A DNA stretch of 64,000 nt from Eublepharis macularius (GCF_028583425.1 NC_072794.1:27773232-27837231); one strand, 5' to 3'. Shown: positions 21,801 to 36,800, counted from the first letter of the stretch. Made by a program: numbers and translations. The notes: a model not told the origin generated them from the sequence alone.

Positions 21801-24800
21801 AGAAGTTTCACTTGTCCCATGTACCTGTTTGCTTTGGAGCCGGAGGGCAGCTGGTCCGAGGATGTCCCAATTACCCAGCAGAAGGGCAGCCTGCCCTGGT
21901 TGAGATACACAGCCTGGAGGTAAGAGCCTTTACGAATAGCCCTGTGTACACCAACAAAAATTATTAGCCTTGTGTGCACTAGCGAATATCATGCTGCATT
22001 TTCTTAGGCTCAATACCCAATTGATGAGACTTGTGTATGTCAAAGATGGGGATTTGAGCTATTAAAAGGATTTAATAAATATTCATTTTGGAGCTGTTGT
22101 TATTATAGCTGTGTTAAAATTGTCTTTGTGAAAATTACTAAAATGTGTATTATTCACTGTATGGAATGTAAATTATTGTTCTGTATTTTGGAATAGATTG
22201 TTTAATATTTATATTGAGGTTCACTGAACACAGAATATACGAACAAATATTCACTTTAGTGTGGTAATTATTGATTTGGATCCTCCAGTGTGGTTTCCAC
22301 TTTTGGTTTGCTGGAGGTAAGAGCCAGCTTGTCCCGGGAAGCAAAACTGACTGTTTTGATAGTTTGATAGTTGTTTCCTTGGCACCGTGACCCATTTGCT
22401 TCTTTCCCAAAACAAAGAGCCGGTCCTGGCTTCCCTCTGTCTGACTTTCTGATTTCTAACTACTCAGCAGAAACATCCATGGTTTTCAGTTTCAGCACAG
22501 TAGTAAAGAGTCCAGTAGCACCTTTAAGATTAACCAACTTTATTGTAGCATAAGCTTTCGAGAGCCACAGTTCTCTTCATCAGATGCAGAGAGAAGAGAG
22601 CTGTGGCTCTCAAAAGCTTATGCTACAACAAAGTTGGTTAGTCTTAAAGGTGCTACTGGACTCTTTACTGTTTTGCTACTACAGACTTACATGGCTAACT
22701 CCTCTGGATCTAATTTCACCACAGTCATCTTAAAAAGGAAGGAAACTGGGAGTAGAGCCTGCTTTATAGATCATATAAAGGGATCTTCTTGGCAATGAAG
22801 GTTCTAAGGAAAGGGCTAATGTAGTTGTTAAGGAAGTGAATGACCATCAAGGAAAATCACGGTTCCCTACTCTGCTGCCAAGGTACCAAGTGGCCCCAGG
22901 GAAGCCATTATATCTCAGCCTTACCCTGGATTTGCAACCTGAGGATGATAATATTGCCTACTTGCCTTGCCGGGCTAAAGATGACTATGACAGTATATAT
23001 GAAGAGCTTGGAGCATTTCTTTGCACGTGGATTTGACTATGTTAAGTGAGAGGACAAAGACCTTGGTCCCAGGGCAAATTGCCCATTAAGGCTACCAGGA
23101 AGAGTCTTAGGGGGTTGTTGGCCTGGAGGGTCCACCATCCACTGGGGCTACTCAAACCTGTGGTCTACCCCTCAGGCAGGGCCACGACAGTCCAAAGAGA
23201 GGGAAAGGTACCCACCTGGCCTTGCTGTGGGAGGGATGGGCCTACTTGGCTTGGCCTCACCCCACCCAGCTGGGCTAGGCTCTTTCTGCTCAGGACTGCC
23301 TGGACAGACCCTCCCTCCCTCCTTTGATGGGGCCAAGGCTGGCAGGGAGCAGGGTCCTTTTCCAGCTCGATATGCCCCTTTATTTGTTACAGGCTGTCTG
23401 GTCCACCTCCCCTCCCTGCCCCACAGAGGGTCATGCATCTGGCTTCATATCCCTCTGGTAAATATACACATTCCAAAACATGAATTGTCACTGAAAGAGA
23501 ACATGTGCAGTGCTACAGGAACCTGCTCAGCAGGGCTTTTTTTCAGTGGCAACGCAGTGGAATGGAGTTCTGGCACCACTTGAAAATGTTCACATGTCTG
23601 GGTGGCCCCTCCCCCTGATCTCCAGACAGAGGGGAGTTTAGATTGCCCTCCGTGCCACGGCACGAAGGGCAATCTAAACTCCCCTCTGTCTGGAGATCAG
23701 GGGGAGGGGCCACCGGCCATGTGACCATTTTCTCCGAGGCGATTTAAACTTCAAAAAAACTCCCCCCTTGTTCCAGCTGACCCAAACTGATGTCATTGTG
23801 CGGTCTTGAGTTCCACCACTGAGTTCCACCACCTCTTTTCCCAGAAAAAAAGCCCTGCTGCTCAGAGATCCAGGTTTCAAATGAGTAGACCAAGCACATG
23901 GCATGCCACTTCCCACCACCAGTTTAGCTTTACAATGGAGACAGACACAGTCAGGATCCCACTTTCTGAATCTGCCCTTGTTGTCCAGGTTATTTTACAT
24001 GACACTGCTGAGCAGGAGGCGATGCGAGTCTTCCCAGGACCTCTGATCAGGTACGGTATCTCTGGAGGACCATAATTCGAGAGTCCGAGGGAATTTGCAG
24101 CTGATAGACCATTGGTCTGTCTAATCTGGGGTTGTCAGCTCTGAGGGGCCGTGGTTCTCCAAGGTATGAGGATGAAAATGGTCTTACCTAACACCTTCTA
24201 CCCAAGACCTTTTGATGGAACTTCGATCATTTTACATGTTCTACAACTGAGTTTCATTAATTTCTTTCTCAGCATTACCCTGAAGTATCACTGATGTAAA
24301 GCTAGGTGAGGTATCCCTCTTAGGAGGTAAAATTGGGAGGTCATTAGGGTTGGAAAAACAGGAGGGGGGGCAGGAGAGACCAACAGGTACAATCCAGGGA
24401 ACAATCCATCAAGGAGTTTGTGAACGCTCCACTGAAATGAATGAAAAATCATGTTTAGATATTATTGCCACCTTTGCAGCTTGTGTTCATTTTGATGAGA
24501 CTTTCTCTCCTCTCATTTGTTTTGACTTGAACTTTTGATTCAGACACCAAAATGCCTTGGGGCCATCCATTTAGATACGGCATATGGGCAGGACAAGAAC
24601 ATTTTTAAAAAAATGTGGGTTACTGGAATATATTTTAAATTGTGTTAATCAGACACGCAGAATTTCAGTAGTACTGGGCAGTGCTCCAGAATGCATGTGG
24701 CAAGAATAAAAGGGACAAAACAGAAGAATCAAAATAGTCAATATTTGTTTTCTATCTTATCTCTTGGAGAGGACTCTTTAAAGTGTCATAATTATTTGGT

Positions 24801-27800
24801 CTTTCTCAAGACAATGACTAGGCTAAAGCTGAAAGATTTGTTTTGCATTGTCGATTCATCAGAGAGTTGAGTGTTATGGTTGCTGGCAGACCTGACTTTG
24901 GGCCAAGCTACAAGTGATGAATGACTCAGCTTGGACACTTGTCAGCTTCCCTCAAGTTTTGATAGGAAATGTAGGCATCCTGGTCTTGCAGCTTGGCTCT
25001 CCAACTGCTGTCCAATGGACTTTTCAACTGTCACTTGTCCAACATTCCGCAAAGCTGCCTACATTTCCCATCAAAACTTGAGGGAAGCTGACAAGTGTCC
25101 AACCTGTGTCATTTGTCACTTGTAGTTTGGCTCTTTGTTAAGCTGATTGCTGATTCATAGTTCTGAATGTTCAAGTTGATGCTTCATCAATGGAAGCTAA
25201 TGACAGGAGGGAGGGAAGTGGGTCTCCTGATACCTGGAATTACTCTCTGGGCTTTTGGAATGAGAAGAAGGCTCCAGGTGAGCAGAGGGGAGCAGAGAAA
25301 TGGTTAAAGGCAGTTCTCAGTTCAAATTTGGATAGAATGAGACAGAGTTCTGAGAGTTTTGTAGCTAGAAGTGGAGTCACCCCCTTAAAGGCTGTACTAG
25401 TTGTATGTTGGGGAACTGGTGTGAGCAGCGCTCTTGCCTCCATTCGTGTTTTGCAAATGTTGCAAAAATACGCTTAGGTCCTTGCTGCTCTTTCATCCAG
25501 AGGAATCCTGGATGGCTCTGTCCTTTGTAGTTCTCCCTCCTTAGGGAACTGGAGAACACAGCTGAGTTGTAGGCAGCTTTTCTGTTGTTTCAGGGAGGAC
25601 TTGCACAAAGTGGATGTGATGATGTTTTGTCAACGGAAAGCAACTGCGGGCTGTGACCTTGCATCTAACCGGGGCCGAGATGCTGCCTTGCTCTGGAAAC
25701 TCCTGCTTCTTCTTTGCCGCCAGAATGGGGTGCGTATCTTCTAAGTAGCATGTGTATGTGTGAAAGAAAAAAGTGACAGAAAGAGGGTGTATCACCTTGC
25801 CACGTAGGTCTTCACTAACTTCCCCGACACAGAGTTCACTTTTATCCCTTGTTCCTGAAATTGGTCTGTAATTTTCAGTGGAACCAAAACCTGGCACCAT
25901 ATTGGATTTATTCTAAACATGTATAGTATGACTGCAATGTACGTATGTTTGTTTCATTTATACCCTGCCTTTCCCCTCAATGGGAACTCAAAGCAGGCTA
26001 CATTATATTTCTCTCCCTCCATTTTATCCTCACAAGAGCACTGTGAAGTAGGTTAGCCTTAGAACATGGGACTGGCTGTGTTGTCCTGGTAATTGTTCTT
26101 TTCCATTTAGAGATATGAAAAATAATGAACACACTTTGTGAAGGAAAATATAGTTGATTTAGGTAGTCTAAAGTTGTCTACAGAAGAAAATCACATCTAC
26201 AAGAGATATAGTACACAAGAATAATGTGTACTATACTGTTATACTATGTGTACTATTATGTGAAGGGTCATAAAGCTTATGTCTCTTCTGTTGCCCAGAA
26301 TCCCTAAAGAAAGGTAGCCCCATCCCCAACTGAACAACACTACTCCATGGAGTCAGTCTGGGCTGAGGTTCAAATCTCAGACTGTTCCCTAGACTCTTAA
26401 TAATATGCTTCTACTGTCCTTGTCAAGTGTGAAACATTTCAGACTCTCTCAGGCTACTTAATCAGAAGTGGTGAGTGTCCAGTATGAATGAGGATGCCAT
26501 TTTCCCTTCTGCTCCCAGGCAAGGAGAGCCCATTTTAACACAGAAAAACAACCCACCCGTAAAGCAAGGATGAAGAGATAAGGCAGAAAGAGAACGTTCA
26601 GTCCAGGGCTGAATAGCTGCATTATTAGGGAACAAAGCGGGGGTGGGGGTGGGGGGTGAAGAAAAATACTGCACACCATCCAGACTCCTTGAGAGGACAA
26701 TCATCTTCTGCAAATGCAACAGTGACCCGGGGTCATCCAGCAAGCTTCCATAGCAGAATGGGGATTTGAACCCAGATCTCCCAGATACTAGTCTGACACT
26801 CTAACCACTACACCACAATGGATCCCCTCTTCTTAAGGCCTGCTGCTCCCTATGTTCCCTTCACCCACAGAGGTGGATGGGGACTAGGGTCAAGGACAGT
26901 GGAAAACTCTCATGTGCAATCCCCACAAAAAAGTAAACTATGGTGCTGTCGCTCAGTTTCCATTCATCTCAGTGGAGTTTGTTTAGGAGAACTTCCTAGT
27001 ATGTCCTTGCAGCAAGCTTCATTTTCTAAATATTCTGGACAAATGATACGGCATTTCCTGCTCTTTCTGAAGAGTCCCACCTGACACATTCCCCATTGTT
27101 GGGCAATGGCATAACTCCAGACAATCCCATTGGGGCTTTTTTCTGATAGTACTGAAATAAATTCCAGTTATAAAACAGCAATTCACAGTTGTCGATCCAG
27201 CATGTGCTATATAAAGTATCAAAAGTATTCAGATTTCATGTTTAAAGTTTTTTGTGTGTGCAAAACCTGGCATCAGGTTCTACATTCCTCTTCTTTGAGG
27301 AGAGGGATTTGGTTTGTTTGATCTTGTTCAAAACGAGTTGACATTTATTTTGCTAAATTCCCTTCTCTGTCTTTCTGCCAATCAAGGCATTTGAAGTAGC
27401 TCACAACATCATGCAAAGAGTTACAATAAATCCAAGTTCAAACCATTTGGTGAAAAAGGACAAAGCAATGCAACAGTTAAGACAATATGGTAAAAGCAGA
27501 AGATAACATTTAAACCACCATTCCCCAACCTGTTGTTGGTTATGAAGCTTGTGAAAGTGGGACCTGGGTTTTTGCAGCTTTATTGATTTGTTCCTAAATG
27601 GGCCACCATACCAAGTCAGTTTGGACTTTTATTTATTTATTTAGTCCGCCTTTCTCACTGAGACTCACTGAGACTTACATAGTGTGAGATTAGTACAATC
27701 AGTATCAAGGACCATACAGTATCAAGGACATTTCTGAACTGTGTCAAGGACAATGGTTGTTGTGGGTTTTCCGGGCTGTATTGCCGTGGTCTTGGCATTG

Positions 27801-30800
27801 TAGTTCCTGATGTTTCGCCAGCAGCTGTGGCTGGCATCTTCAGAGGTCACTGACACTGAGAGATCTCTGTCTTTTGGTGCTACACCTCTGAAGATGCCAG
27901 CCACAGCTGCTGGCGAAACGTCAGGAACTACAATGCCAAGACCACGGCAATACAGCCCGGAAAACCCACAACAACTATGTGTCAAGGACATTTTCATAAA
28001 CAGTGTCATAGGATTTTGCTAAGACATAGCATCAGCAAGAATCCAATACAGAGTTGAAGAATTGCTGAAACAGAACATAATCAATTCTAGGACTGACATT
28101 AGATAACATGAAGCACAGGTAGTATACAGAAGCACATATTTAAAGCAACAGATGGTATGTAAGGCAACATAGTGGTGAAATCTACGGTCCCTAACTCAGT
28201 AGCAAAGCATCTAAGACCTCATCCCTACAATACTTCCCTCCTATTTGAGTAAAAAGCCTTTTTGAATAATTTGGCTTTGCATCATTTGCGGAAAGCCAGG
28301 AGAATGGGGGCTCTCCTGACCTCAGGCAGGTCGTTCCGCAGGGTAGGGGCCACCACAGAGAAAGCCCGTGTACGGACTTCACCTGTGTGCAGCCTGGCAC
28401 CTGCAGGAGACCCTGTTCAGATGAGCAAAGCTGCCATGGAGGGACATAGGGAGGGAGGCTGTCTAGTAGGTATGCTGGGCCAAGGCCGTGAAGAGCTTTG
28501 TATGTAATAACCAATACCTTGAATTGAGCACGGTAACTGAGAGGTAGCCAATAGAGTAACTGTAGGATGAGAGTGATGTTCATGCTCCTGCTCACTCCTA
28601 CTAACAGTTGAGCTGCAGCATTTTGCTCCAATTGGAGCCTCCTAGTTAACTTAGATGGGAGACCAATGTATAGTGAATTACAATAGTCAAGTTTTGACTA
28701 TGGATCTAGGTGACTAGGTCAGCCATGTCAAGGTAAGAAGCCATCTTCCAGGCTAGAGTGAGATTGTAGTAAGCATTTTTTTAGCTGCCTTAACTTGTTT
28801 TTCTAGTAGTAGTGTTGGAGCCAGTACAACCCCTAGGCTCTTTACCGAGTTTGCAAGGGTCAGACGAACTCCATTGAAAGTGGGGAGTGCAATATCCTTC
28901 AAGATCTCTGCCTTCCCAATGCGCATCACTTCAGTCTTGTCTGGGTTCAATTTCAATTTGTTATTATGGGCCACTATACCAAAATGGTTAGGAACCCCTG
29001 ATATAAATACCTGTTGGCTTTCAGCAACCTATGCCTCAAAGGCTTTTTAAAAACGAAACGTCTTCAGTACGCTTCTAAAAGGTCCAGTTGAGCAGATCAG
29101 GAGAGTTTCCGCTTGAACTGAGAAGCCATCACTGCCCCTAAAGACCTGTTTCATACACATTATAACTTTGCCTGAGGTGGTAAAGGTACCCAAATAGAGC
29201 TTCATTCTCAGTTGAGGGGGTCAACGACTGTGTGGGGAAGGGAAAGCCCTAAAGTATTCCTGACATTTACTTCAAGTTTGCAGCCAAAACTTTAAGCTGT
29301 AACATCAAATTTTATGAGTTAACCTGAAATGCAGATTTGGGGAAAAAATTCCATTTTTGGAAACACAGCTTTTGTAAGTTTGCTGTTATTTGACAAAGAG
29401 AATTTGCAAAATTGTGGACGGATGCAATTTCTATCCTCCACCCCCAAACTCCAGTCATGTTGCTTATTTGCTTTTCTTTGCAGTCCATGGTGGGGTCAGA
29501 CATAGCAGAACTGCTGATGCAAGACTGCCGGCGCAGGGAGAAGTACAGAAGACAAGAGCCAGTTGCCAATCTGATCAACTTGACAGATGAGGAGTGGCCA
29601 GGACAATCCTACGGGACCACAGACCTTCTCACAGGGGAGATAGTGCTGAGTGCTGGCACACCAAAGCAAAATGTGGAGAAGTTCACCAAACTCCTCTTCT
29701 ATGGGAGGAAAAAAGTAAGCTCTAGGAGCACAGCGCCGTCTGATGAGTTTTATACACAGTGGTCTGATTCATACGTGCATGTTTATCTCTGTAGAATCAA
29801 GGGATGACTTGCATGTGTGAAGGAGCCACAATTGCCACAGAGAGAACACCCGTATCCCTCAGTGTCACCTCTGACGCATTTCTGTCCAGTAGAGAATTAC
29901 TTTATAGAGCTCTTCTATGGACTGCTGAGAAGGACACTGGACTCTAAACAGTCCATTTTACCCAGCACCCTGTTTGCAATGGTAACCAATGGAATGCTAC
30001 TGGGAAGTCCATAGGCAATCCCTTTCCCTTCATTGCTTCCCCGGCATCTGACAATGAACAGCATTTTGCCACTGAACCCGAATACCCTATTTGGCTATGA
30101 TTTTTGACAGCAAACAATAGACCCATTTTCCATAAGTCTGTCAAATCCAGCTAAGCCAGTGGCCATCACATCTCATGGCAGTGAATTCCATGTCATCTAC
30201 CTGTTGTGTGAACTACGGTTGTACTTCGGTTTGTGTGTGTCTTCAGTCTACTGCCAATCATTTTCCCAGGGTGACCCCAAGTTCCAGTCTGATGAGAAGT
30301 GGTGGTGGTGGAGAGTGCCATCAAGTCATAGCTGACTTATGGTGACCCCTGCTGGGGTTTTCATGGCAAGAGACTAACAGGGGTGGTTTGCATATATCTC
30401 TTGCAGCCCTGGTCTTCATTTGAGATTTCCCATCCAATTACTAACCAAGGCCGACCCTGCTTAGCTTCTGAGATCTGATGAGATCAGGCTTGCCTAAACT
30501 ATCCAGGTCAGGGTATGATGAGAGAGGAGAGAGAAAAATGTCTCTCTGTCCACTTTCTGCACTGCACCATACCTAATTTTGTAGACCTCTCTCACGCCAC
30601 CCCACAGTGACGTGATGGGAAAGACCTCTTTTGGAAAGTCACTGCCAATCAGAGGTAGATAACAGGTGATCTGAGGGTCCAACTCTGCATAGGGCTCAAA
30701 ATTTCACTCAAAATCAAATGAAGAGTGGAAAGGGCATGGAGAAGTGTATCAACTGTAACCCCCACACTCTATGCCAAAGCAATAGTTTGCATCTGTAGCT

Positions 30801-33800
30801 CAATGGCAGCCACTGCGGTCGAAGCCAGACCTTGCCTGCATAGCCCTGCCCTGTGTTCTGTATCTCAGTCATCCTAGCATTTGACAGAAGGTCGCAAGAG
30901 AGGAAACGGAGGAGAGAGAGATGTTTAGATAATTTCTTGCTTGCAGGAAGCACTGGATTGGGCCATGAGGAACCAGCTGTGGGGCCACGCTCTCTTTCTA
31001 TCCAGCAAGATGGACCTAAGGACCTACAGCTGGGTCTTGAGTGGGTAAGTAGATTCCACTGCTGGAAATAACCTCTTGTTCAGGCTTCCAGACCTTTGCC
31101 CCCAACACTTCACTCCTCTTTCCTGTCCTTGCAGGTTCACCAGCACTCTGGCCTCCAACGACCCTCTGCAGACCCTTTTCCAGCTTATGTCTGGAAGGAT
31201 CCCTCAGGCATCTCTGGTACTGAACCCAGTCCGCTTGTGCTGCTTCAGGAGGCTTCTCTGACTCTCGGATAGGCAGGTCACACTTGCCAGGGTTGGTAGC
31301 CTAGAGGCAATAGAGGAGCAGTTTCAGCTGAGGAGGAAGGGCAGATGTGGCAGCCTTACAGGACAGAGAGGAACCTTAGCAGCTGTTTGAGACCCCTGGG
31401 TTGAATGAACAGTAATAGAAAAGAAAGAAGGACAGGAAGGAACCTTCTTGGCTCCTTGGATCACCTAACCTCTGCTCAGCTCAGCTGGCTGCTGCAACCC
31501 CCTCGGTGGACATTGGCAGTACTGGCAGTTCAGTTCATCAGAGGGCCAAGCTACAAGTGATGAATGACACTTGCCTGGCAAGTGAACAGATTCACGTGTA
31601 TTCCTCCCTGTTCACTTGCCATTCACTTGCGCTCCACTTGATCAAGTGGAGGGCAAGTGGAGGGCAAGTGAACAGGGAGAAATACACTTGCCATTCAAAT
31701 GTCATTAGTCACTTGTAGCTTGGCCCTGAGTCTGTTCACTTGTCAGGCAAGTGTCATTCGTCACTTGTAGCTTGGCCCAGAGACAGCAGGCTCACATTTC
31801 CCTCCTGTGGAAAGCTGCTATGGTGGCCACAGAGAATAATGAGTCATGGTGGTCATATTTATTTACTTATGACATTATTTATAGCCTGCCATTTCTCATG
31901 GTTCCAGGCTACAACAGAGAAGGACTTTGCTCTCATTTATGCCAGGTGGGCTACATTCTGCTGTTAGGAATCCCCACTTTGAGACTTCTTCTTCTTCTGG
32001 AAGATTGCTGAAGGCAGGGTATTTTTTATATTTTTAAAAAGTAAATAATATCTTTTGTTTTCTCTATTTTTTCCTGCCTCCTCCACCCCTTTCCTGACAG
32101 TGCTGCGGGGATGACAAGTGGGGAGACTGGAGACCACACTTGGCCGTCATCCTGTCCAATCAGGTGGGAGATGCTGAGCTGAACCACAGAGCTGTTGTCA
32201 CCATGGGAGACACGTTGGGTGAGGCGAGTCACAAAACATCAACATGCATAAATATCATACACTCTTTAAGTCCACTTTTTACCTCATGGGGGCAGCATGA
32301 TTGCTATTTGTCCATGGCTTTTCGTTTCTCGTGCTATTCCAGCATCACAGAAATTCAGGAATTGTGTGTGTGTGTGGGGGGGGGGGGAGTAATCATGTGG
32401 GAAGAGCTATGGCCATGCTGATCTTCTTGTCCAAATGTTTGACAACAGAGTGGTTCTTTCCATATGTTTCTGCTTGACTATGAGTCTCTCTACATGAGAC
32501 GGTGGGGAACATATCTGTCAAGTGTCGAGAGATGCACTGTTAGCCGGGAAGAGTAGTTTTGAAAGATAGAACTGGCGGAGATCACTCCAGAGGGAACAGA
32601 TTCTCTCACAGCCCTCTGCCACCTCTGGCGTGCCAGACTGTCTCCCCTTCCAGAGCTTTTACCCTGCTGCCATGGCTGCTTAAAACATTGAATTAACTGA
32701 GCCTCGGCAGGGCAAAGGCTCAGGAAGGGGAGAAGCACCCCCAGATGACTAGCCTCCAGTGGTGGAATTCAGGGGTTGAGTAGGATGGTTATTTATTACC
32801 ACGTTGTTATTATTTCCTTTGTGTTTTATTTAACCTTTTACTTGTATTAGTTTAATGGAAAACAAAAGTAATATTTAGAAAATTAAATTATAGAGTATTT
32901 TATATATACACATACACATTTATTTATTTATTTATTTGTGTGTGGCGGGGGGGTTGGATCCTGTGGGTCTGGTTGGGTCCTGCTCCACTATCTTTGGCAT
33001 CTTCCTCTGGCACCAGGAGATTTCTCCAATGCATACGGCTCTTGTGGAGCCTCTTGTGTCTGAGGAGGGAAACATAACTGCACATATTTTTGTTATTGTT
33101 TTGTGCACACTGGCACATTATCCTCATCTGCATGCCTACCTTCTTTGTAAGTTAGCCTTCCACCCTTGCTGGCACCCATACTGCCTACCCATTCCAATAA
33201 CATAGAAGTGCTCTTTAGCCCAAAAACAGGGTTTCCAGATGGTTCCATCAAAAATACTGGACACATTTCCCCCCACATGCACACCCTAATCCGCTTGCAA
33301 ATGCTCCTGGCCCCGACATCACTTCTGGAAGTGACGTCATTGCTCTGCCCATGGGAGTGCTCCCATGCTTTGCACGGATGGGGGGGGAGGAGGCAGGCGA
33401 GCAGAGTGTGAACCCGTTCTCTAATCGAGCAGCCTTGCTTGCTTTTTCTAGCAGCAGCCACAGAGGCTGACTTCTAGAAGCATGAGGGGAGAAGGCAAGG
33501 AGGAGGAACGTGTCCGGTATTTTCATTCCATTTCCTCCAGACAGTCCAAGAAAATACTGGACTGTCTGGGTGAAAACCTGACAACCCAACGTAAAGAGTT
33601 CTGGTGGAGCCTTTGGTTAAGTGCTGGATTCATTGTTGGAGAAAATACTCTTGAATTAATTCTCTTCACAGGGTTATTTATCCCTCTCCTCTTTTATGCA
33701 TACGATGAGGCTGCTTAAAGCACAGTTAGTGTGTATATTCCCTGCTCAACTCCATTGTTAAAATGCATGCTTATGTTGTTCTGTCCCTGATTTTAAACTT

Positions 33801-36800
33801 GTCAGAGCTAGGGCCCACCCCTCATCCCAGTCTGTAACAGGAATCCAACTTGAACAATTCCTTGCATATGCCTGTCTTTCTCCTTTTCTATCTTGCATGC
33901 CCACACTCAAAGCAAGCATAAGCTCATGAACTGGAAATATGCTGCTGAAAGCAACAGGTTGCAGAGTTCAGGAGTTCTCTTGGCTGCTCCTCTGTGAGGG
34001 ACACAATCAGGATAACTCTTTAGGCCAGTAATTCCCACATGGATGAATGATGTAAATTTTAAAATTCCTGTCAGCTGAAAGTGGAAGCTGTATCATTCAC
34101 AGCTCTGGACTTGTCTCCTTCCAAATGGCGTTTACTGGGGTAACTAATTCTGTGACAGGAATAATAAATTCCTCCTAGGATTACCAACCTACAAGTGGGG
34201 TCTGGAGTTCTCCTGGATTTTCAATTAATCTCTGAATTAATTCTCCTGGAATTTTTTTCTCCTGGAAGAGAAAAAAATAAAAAATAATTCCCCCTCCTCA
34301 GTTACTTGGAGGTCAGAAATTGGGGCTGGGGGCTTGTAATTCACCACCCCATGCAGGTAAATGGGAAGCCTGAATCTCCTTAACTAGGCTCTGTCATAAT
34401 GTCTTGTCAACTGCTTGGTAGGATGAGCAGGAACCAAACTTGGACACCAGTGTCCTGTCTTTTCCTGTTCTTCTGGATCCTGCATGTTTATTCTGATATT
34501 TGTGTGACTTCCTTCTTAGCTCCTTTCTCTCTGCTCCTTTACCCTTATATGAGGATATGGTTGCCAGCACTGGCTTAGCAATGGCCAGGGGATTTGGGAG
34601 AGTGGTGTTTGAGGAGGGGGAAGTTTAGGGAAGATGTGTCATTACTTCTGGGTAACGCTTTAGGAATTTCCTCAGTCTCTGTGGTAAAAATCATAGAGAC
34701 TGGGGGAAATTCATACAGTGTTGCTATGGAGACCATTTTCCAGCCATGTTTTCTCTTGCTCCTCAATTTCTTGAGAGTGGAGGATTGGAGCCACCATGGG
34801 TGGGGGGAGACAAATGGAAAGCCTCTGTGAGGATAAGGGTGTATAGCTTAAGAAGCCGTTGAGATAGCACAAAGTAATGGATTGGTTTGGTCAAAAGAAG
34901 CTGGGATGGTCACAGAAATCTGAACCTGAATGCCAAAATCCAACTTCCATGTTACGTTGCTTCCTGTGCCCATTTAATAGACCCTGTGAAAAGAATCTAT
35001 TATACCCATTTTAATGGACTTGGGCTTGCATTGAATTATCCAGGAAATGGTAAAATATTTTGAACAATAAACCTGCAAATATCGGGATAAAATATTGTGA
35101 TGCATTTTAATTCAAAGGTGAAGAGTGTTGCATGTTTGCAGTCCCTCCCTAATGTACACCCTCTCTTTTACCAATTCTGGCTTTTTAAAAAAGTGTGTGT
35201 TAAAATCTCTGTTGAATAAAATATATTCGCGTTTTCCTTCCTCAGCTGGGAAAGGGTTAACGGAAGCAGCTCACTTCTGCTACCTGATGGTGAACGTCCC
35301 TTTGGGGCATTTTGGAGTTAAAACACACCACCACCTGGAATTGCTGGGCAGCAACCAGCGGTAAGTAAAGTCAGGGAAGATCCAACTTAATTTGTAGTAT
35401 TTATTATCTATTTACTTACTTCATTTATGCCTCACTCTCTCCCCAATGGGGACCCAATGTGGTTTACATCATTCTGGTCTCCTCATTTTATTCTCACAAC
35501 AGCCCTCTGAGGCAGATTAAGCTAGGAGAGAGAGAGAGAGAATGACTGAGTGACTGGCCCTAAGTCAGCCAGTAAGCTTCCGTGAAAGAGCGGGGATTCA
35601 AACCTGAGTCTCCCAGAATCCTAGGCTGACACTCTAACCTCTACACCACACTGGCTGTCAGCATTTATGTAGTTCCTTTTCAAAGAACCTGATAAACATT
35701 GCCTCAGCGTTATTAGGACAATGCTGTGAGGCTGAATGGGACTTGGAAATGGATCATCTACTTGATTTCCATTCTAGCGCATTCCTAGCTTCAGTGAAAA
35801 TTGAATTAGGCTTCACTGCTAGGTCTGTCAGTGAACCACACCCACACAACTAGGGCTTTTTTTTCAGCAGGAATGTGGTGGAATGGAGTTCCGGAACCGC
35901 TTGAAAATGGTCACATGGCTGGTGGCCCCATCCCCTGATCTCCAGACAGAGGGTGGCTCAGAGGGCAATCTAAATTCCCCTCTGTCTGGAGATCAGGGGG
36001 CGGGGCCATCAGCCATGTGACCATTTTCAATTGGTTCTGGAACTCTTCCACTGCGTTCCTGCTGAAAAAAAGCCCTGCCTGTAGTTTACTGTCAAAGGCT
36101 TGCAAAAAAATTAGCAACCCTCCTCACACTGTCTGCTGGAGCAGCTTGTACAAGTATTACCACCGAGCATCTTTTGTGAGGAAGGATCAATTTTCTTATG
36201 TGATGATGGCAATTTGTATGATAATAGGAGGGTTGGGGTTGGGGGGCAGGAATGCCTCTAGCCTGACTTTGTTAAGAACAGAAGAAAACGGGTCGGGGAG
36301 AATATCTATACATCTGCTACTGCCTTGATGTGAAATTGTTCATTATCTTCCGACGGCTGCCCCAAGTCCTGGTACAATTGCAAGTTCCTTGGGGCAGGGA
36401 TTTGTCTTTTTGTTGATACTCTGTTTAGCAACAAGGATGACAATAATAACTAGAAATGAGAAGTGGCCCTGTATTGCAGAAATAGCAGCTGTGAAATTCC
36501 CAGTCTGTAATTCCTCGATCTAAACACTTGAGGTCACTCCAACACTATACAGTTTTTAGATGCTGCAGATGCTTAATTCCCATTTGCATCTGGGATTGTG
36601 TATATGTGTGTGTGTATGCAATTCTTCCCTCCTGCTCTGAGATCACCATAGTCTCCTGGGCATATGTGATCTCCTCCTCCCCTCAGCCAGGTACTTGGCA
36701 CAAATATCACATCTCTCCAGTATCTGGAATATTCTGATTAAAGAGCTTCAGAAGAAACCTCATTGTGAGTTTAGAGGCTCCTGAGAGGAAATCCATCACA

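Noticed and set aside
23046..23583. GC-rich open frames around 23.0-23.6 kb
   Set aside because: Overlapping frames on both strands in GC-rich intron sequence, running into the hAT foldback at 23531; no homology or splice support.
30425..30515. A 5S rRNA gene
   Set aside because: Only the internal part of 5S is present and it is fused to a SINE body; termini and terminator are missing.
33482..33718. 78-codon frame with a hydrophobic C-terminus
   Set aside because: Its first half lies in an interspersed repeat with inverted ends; no splice or conservation support.
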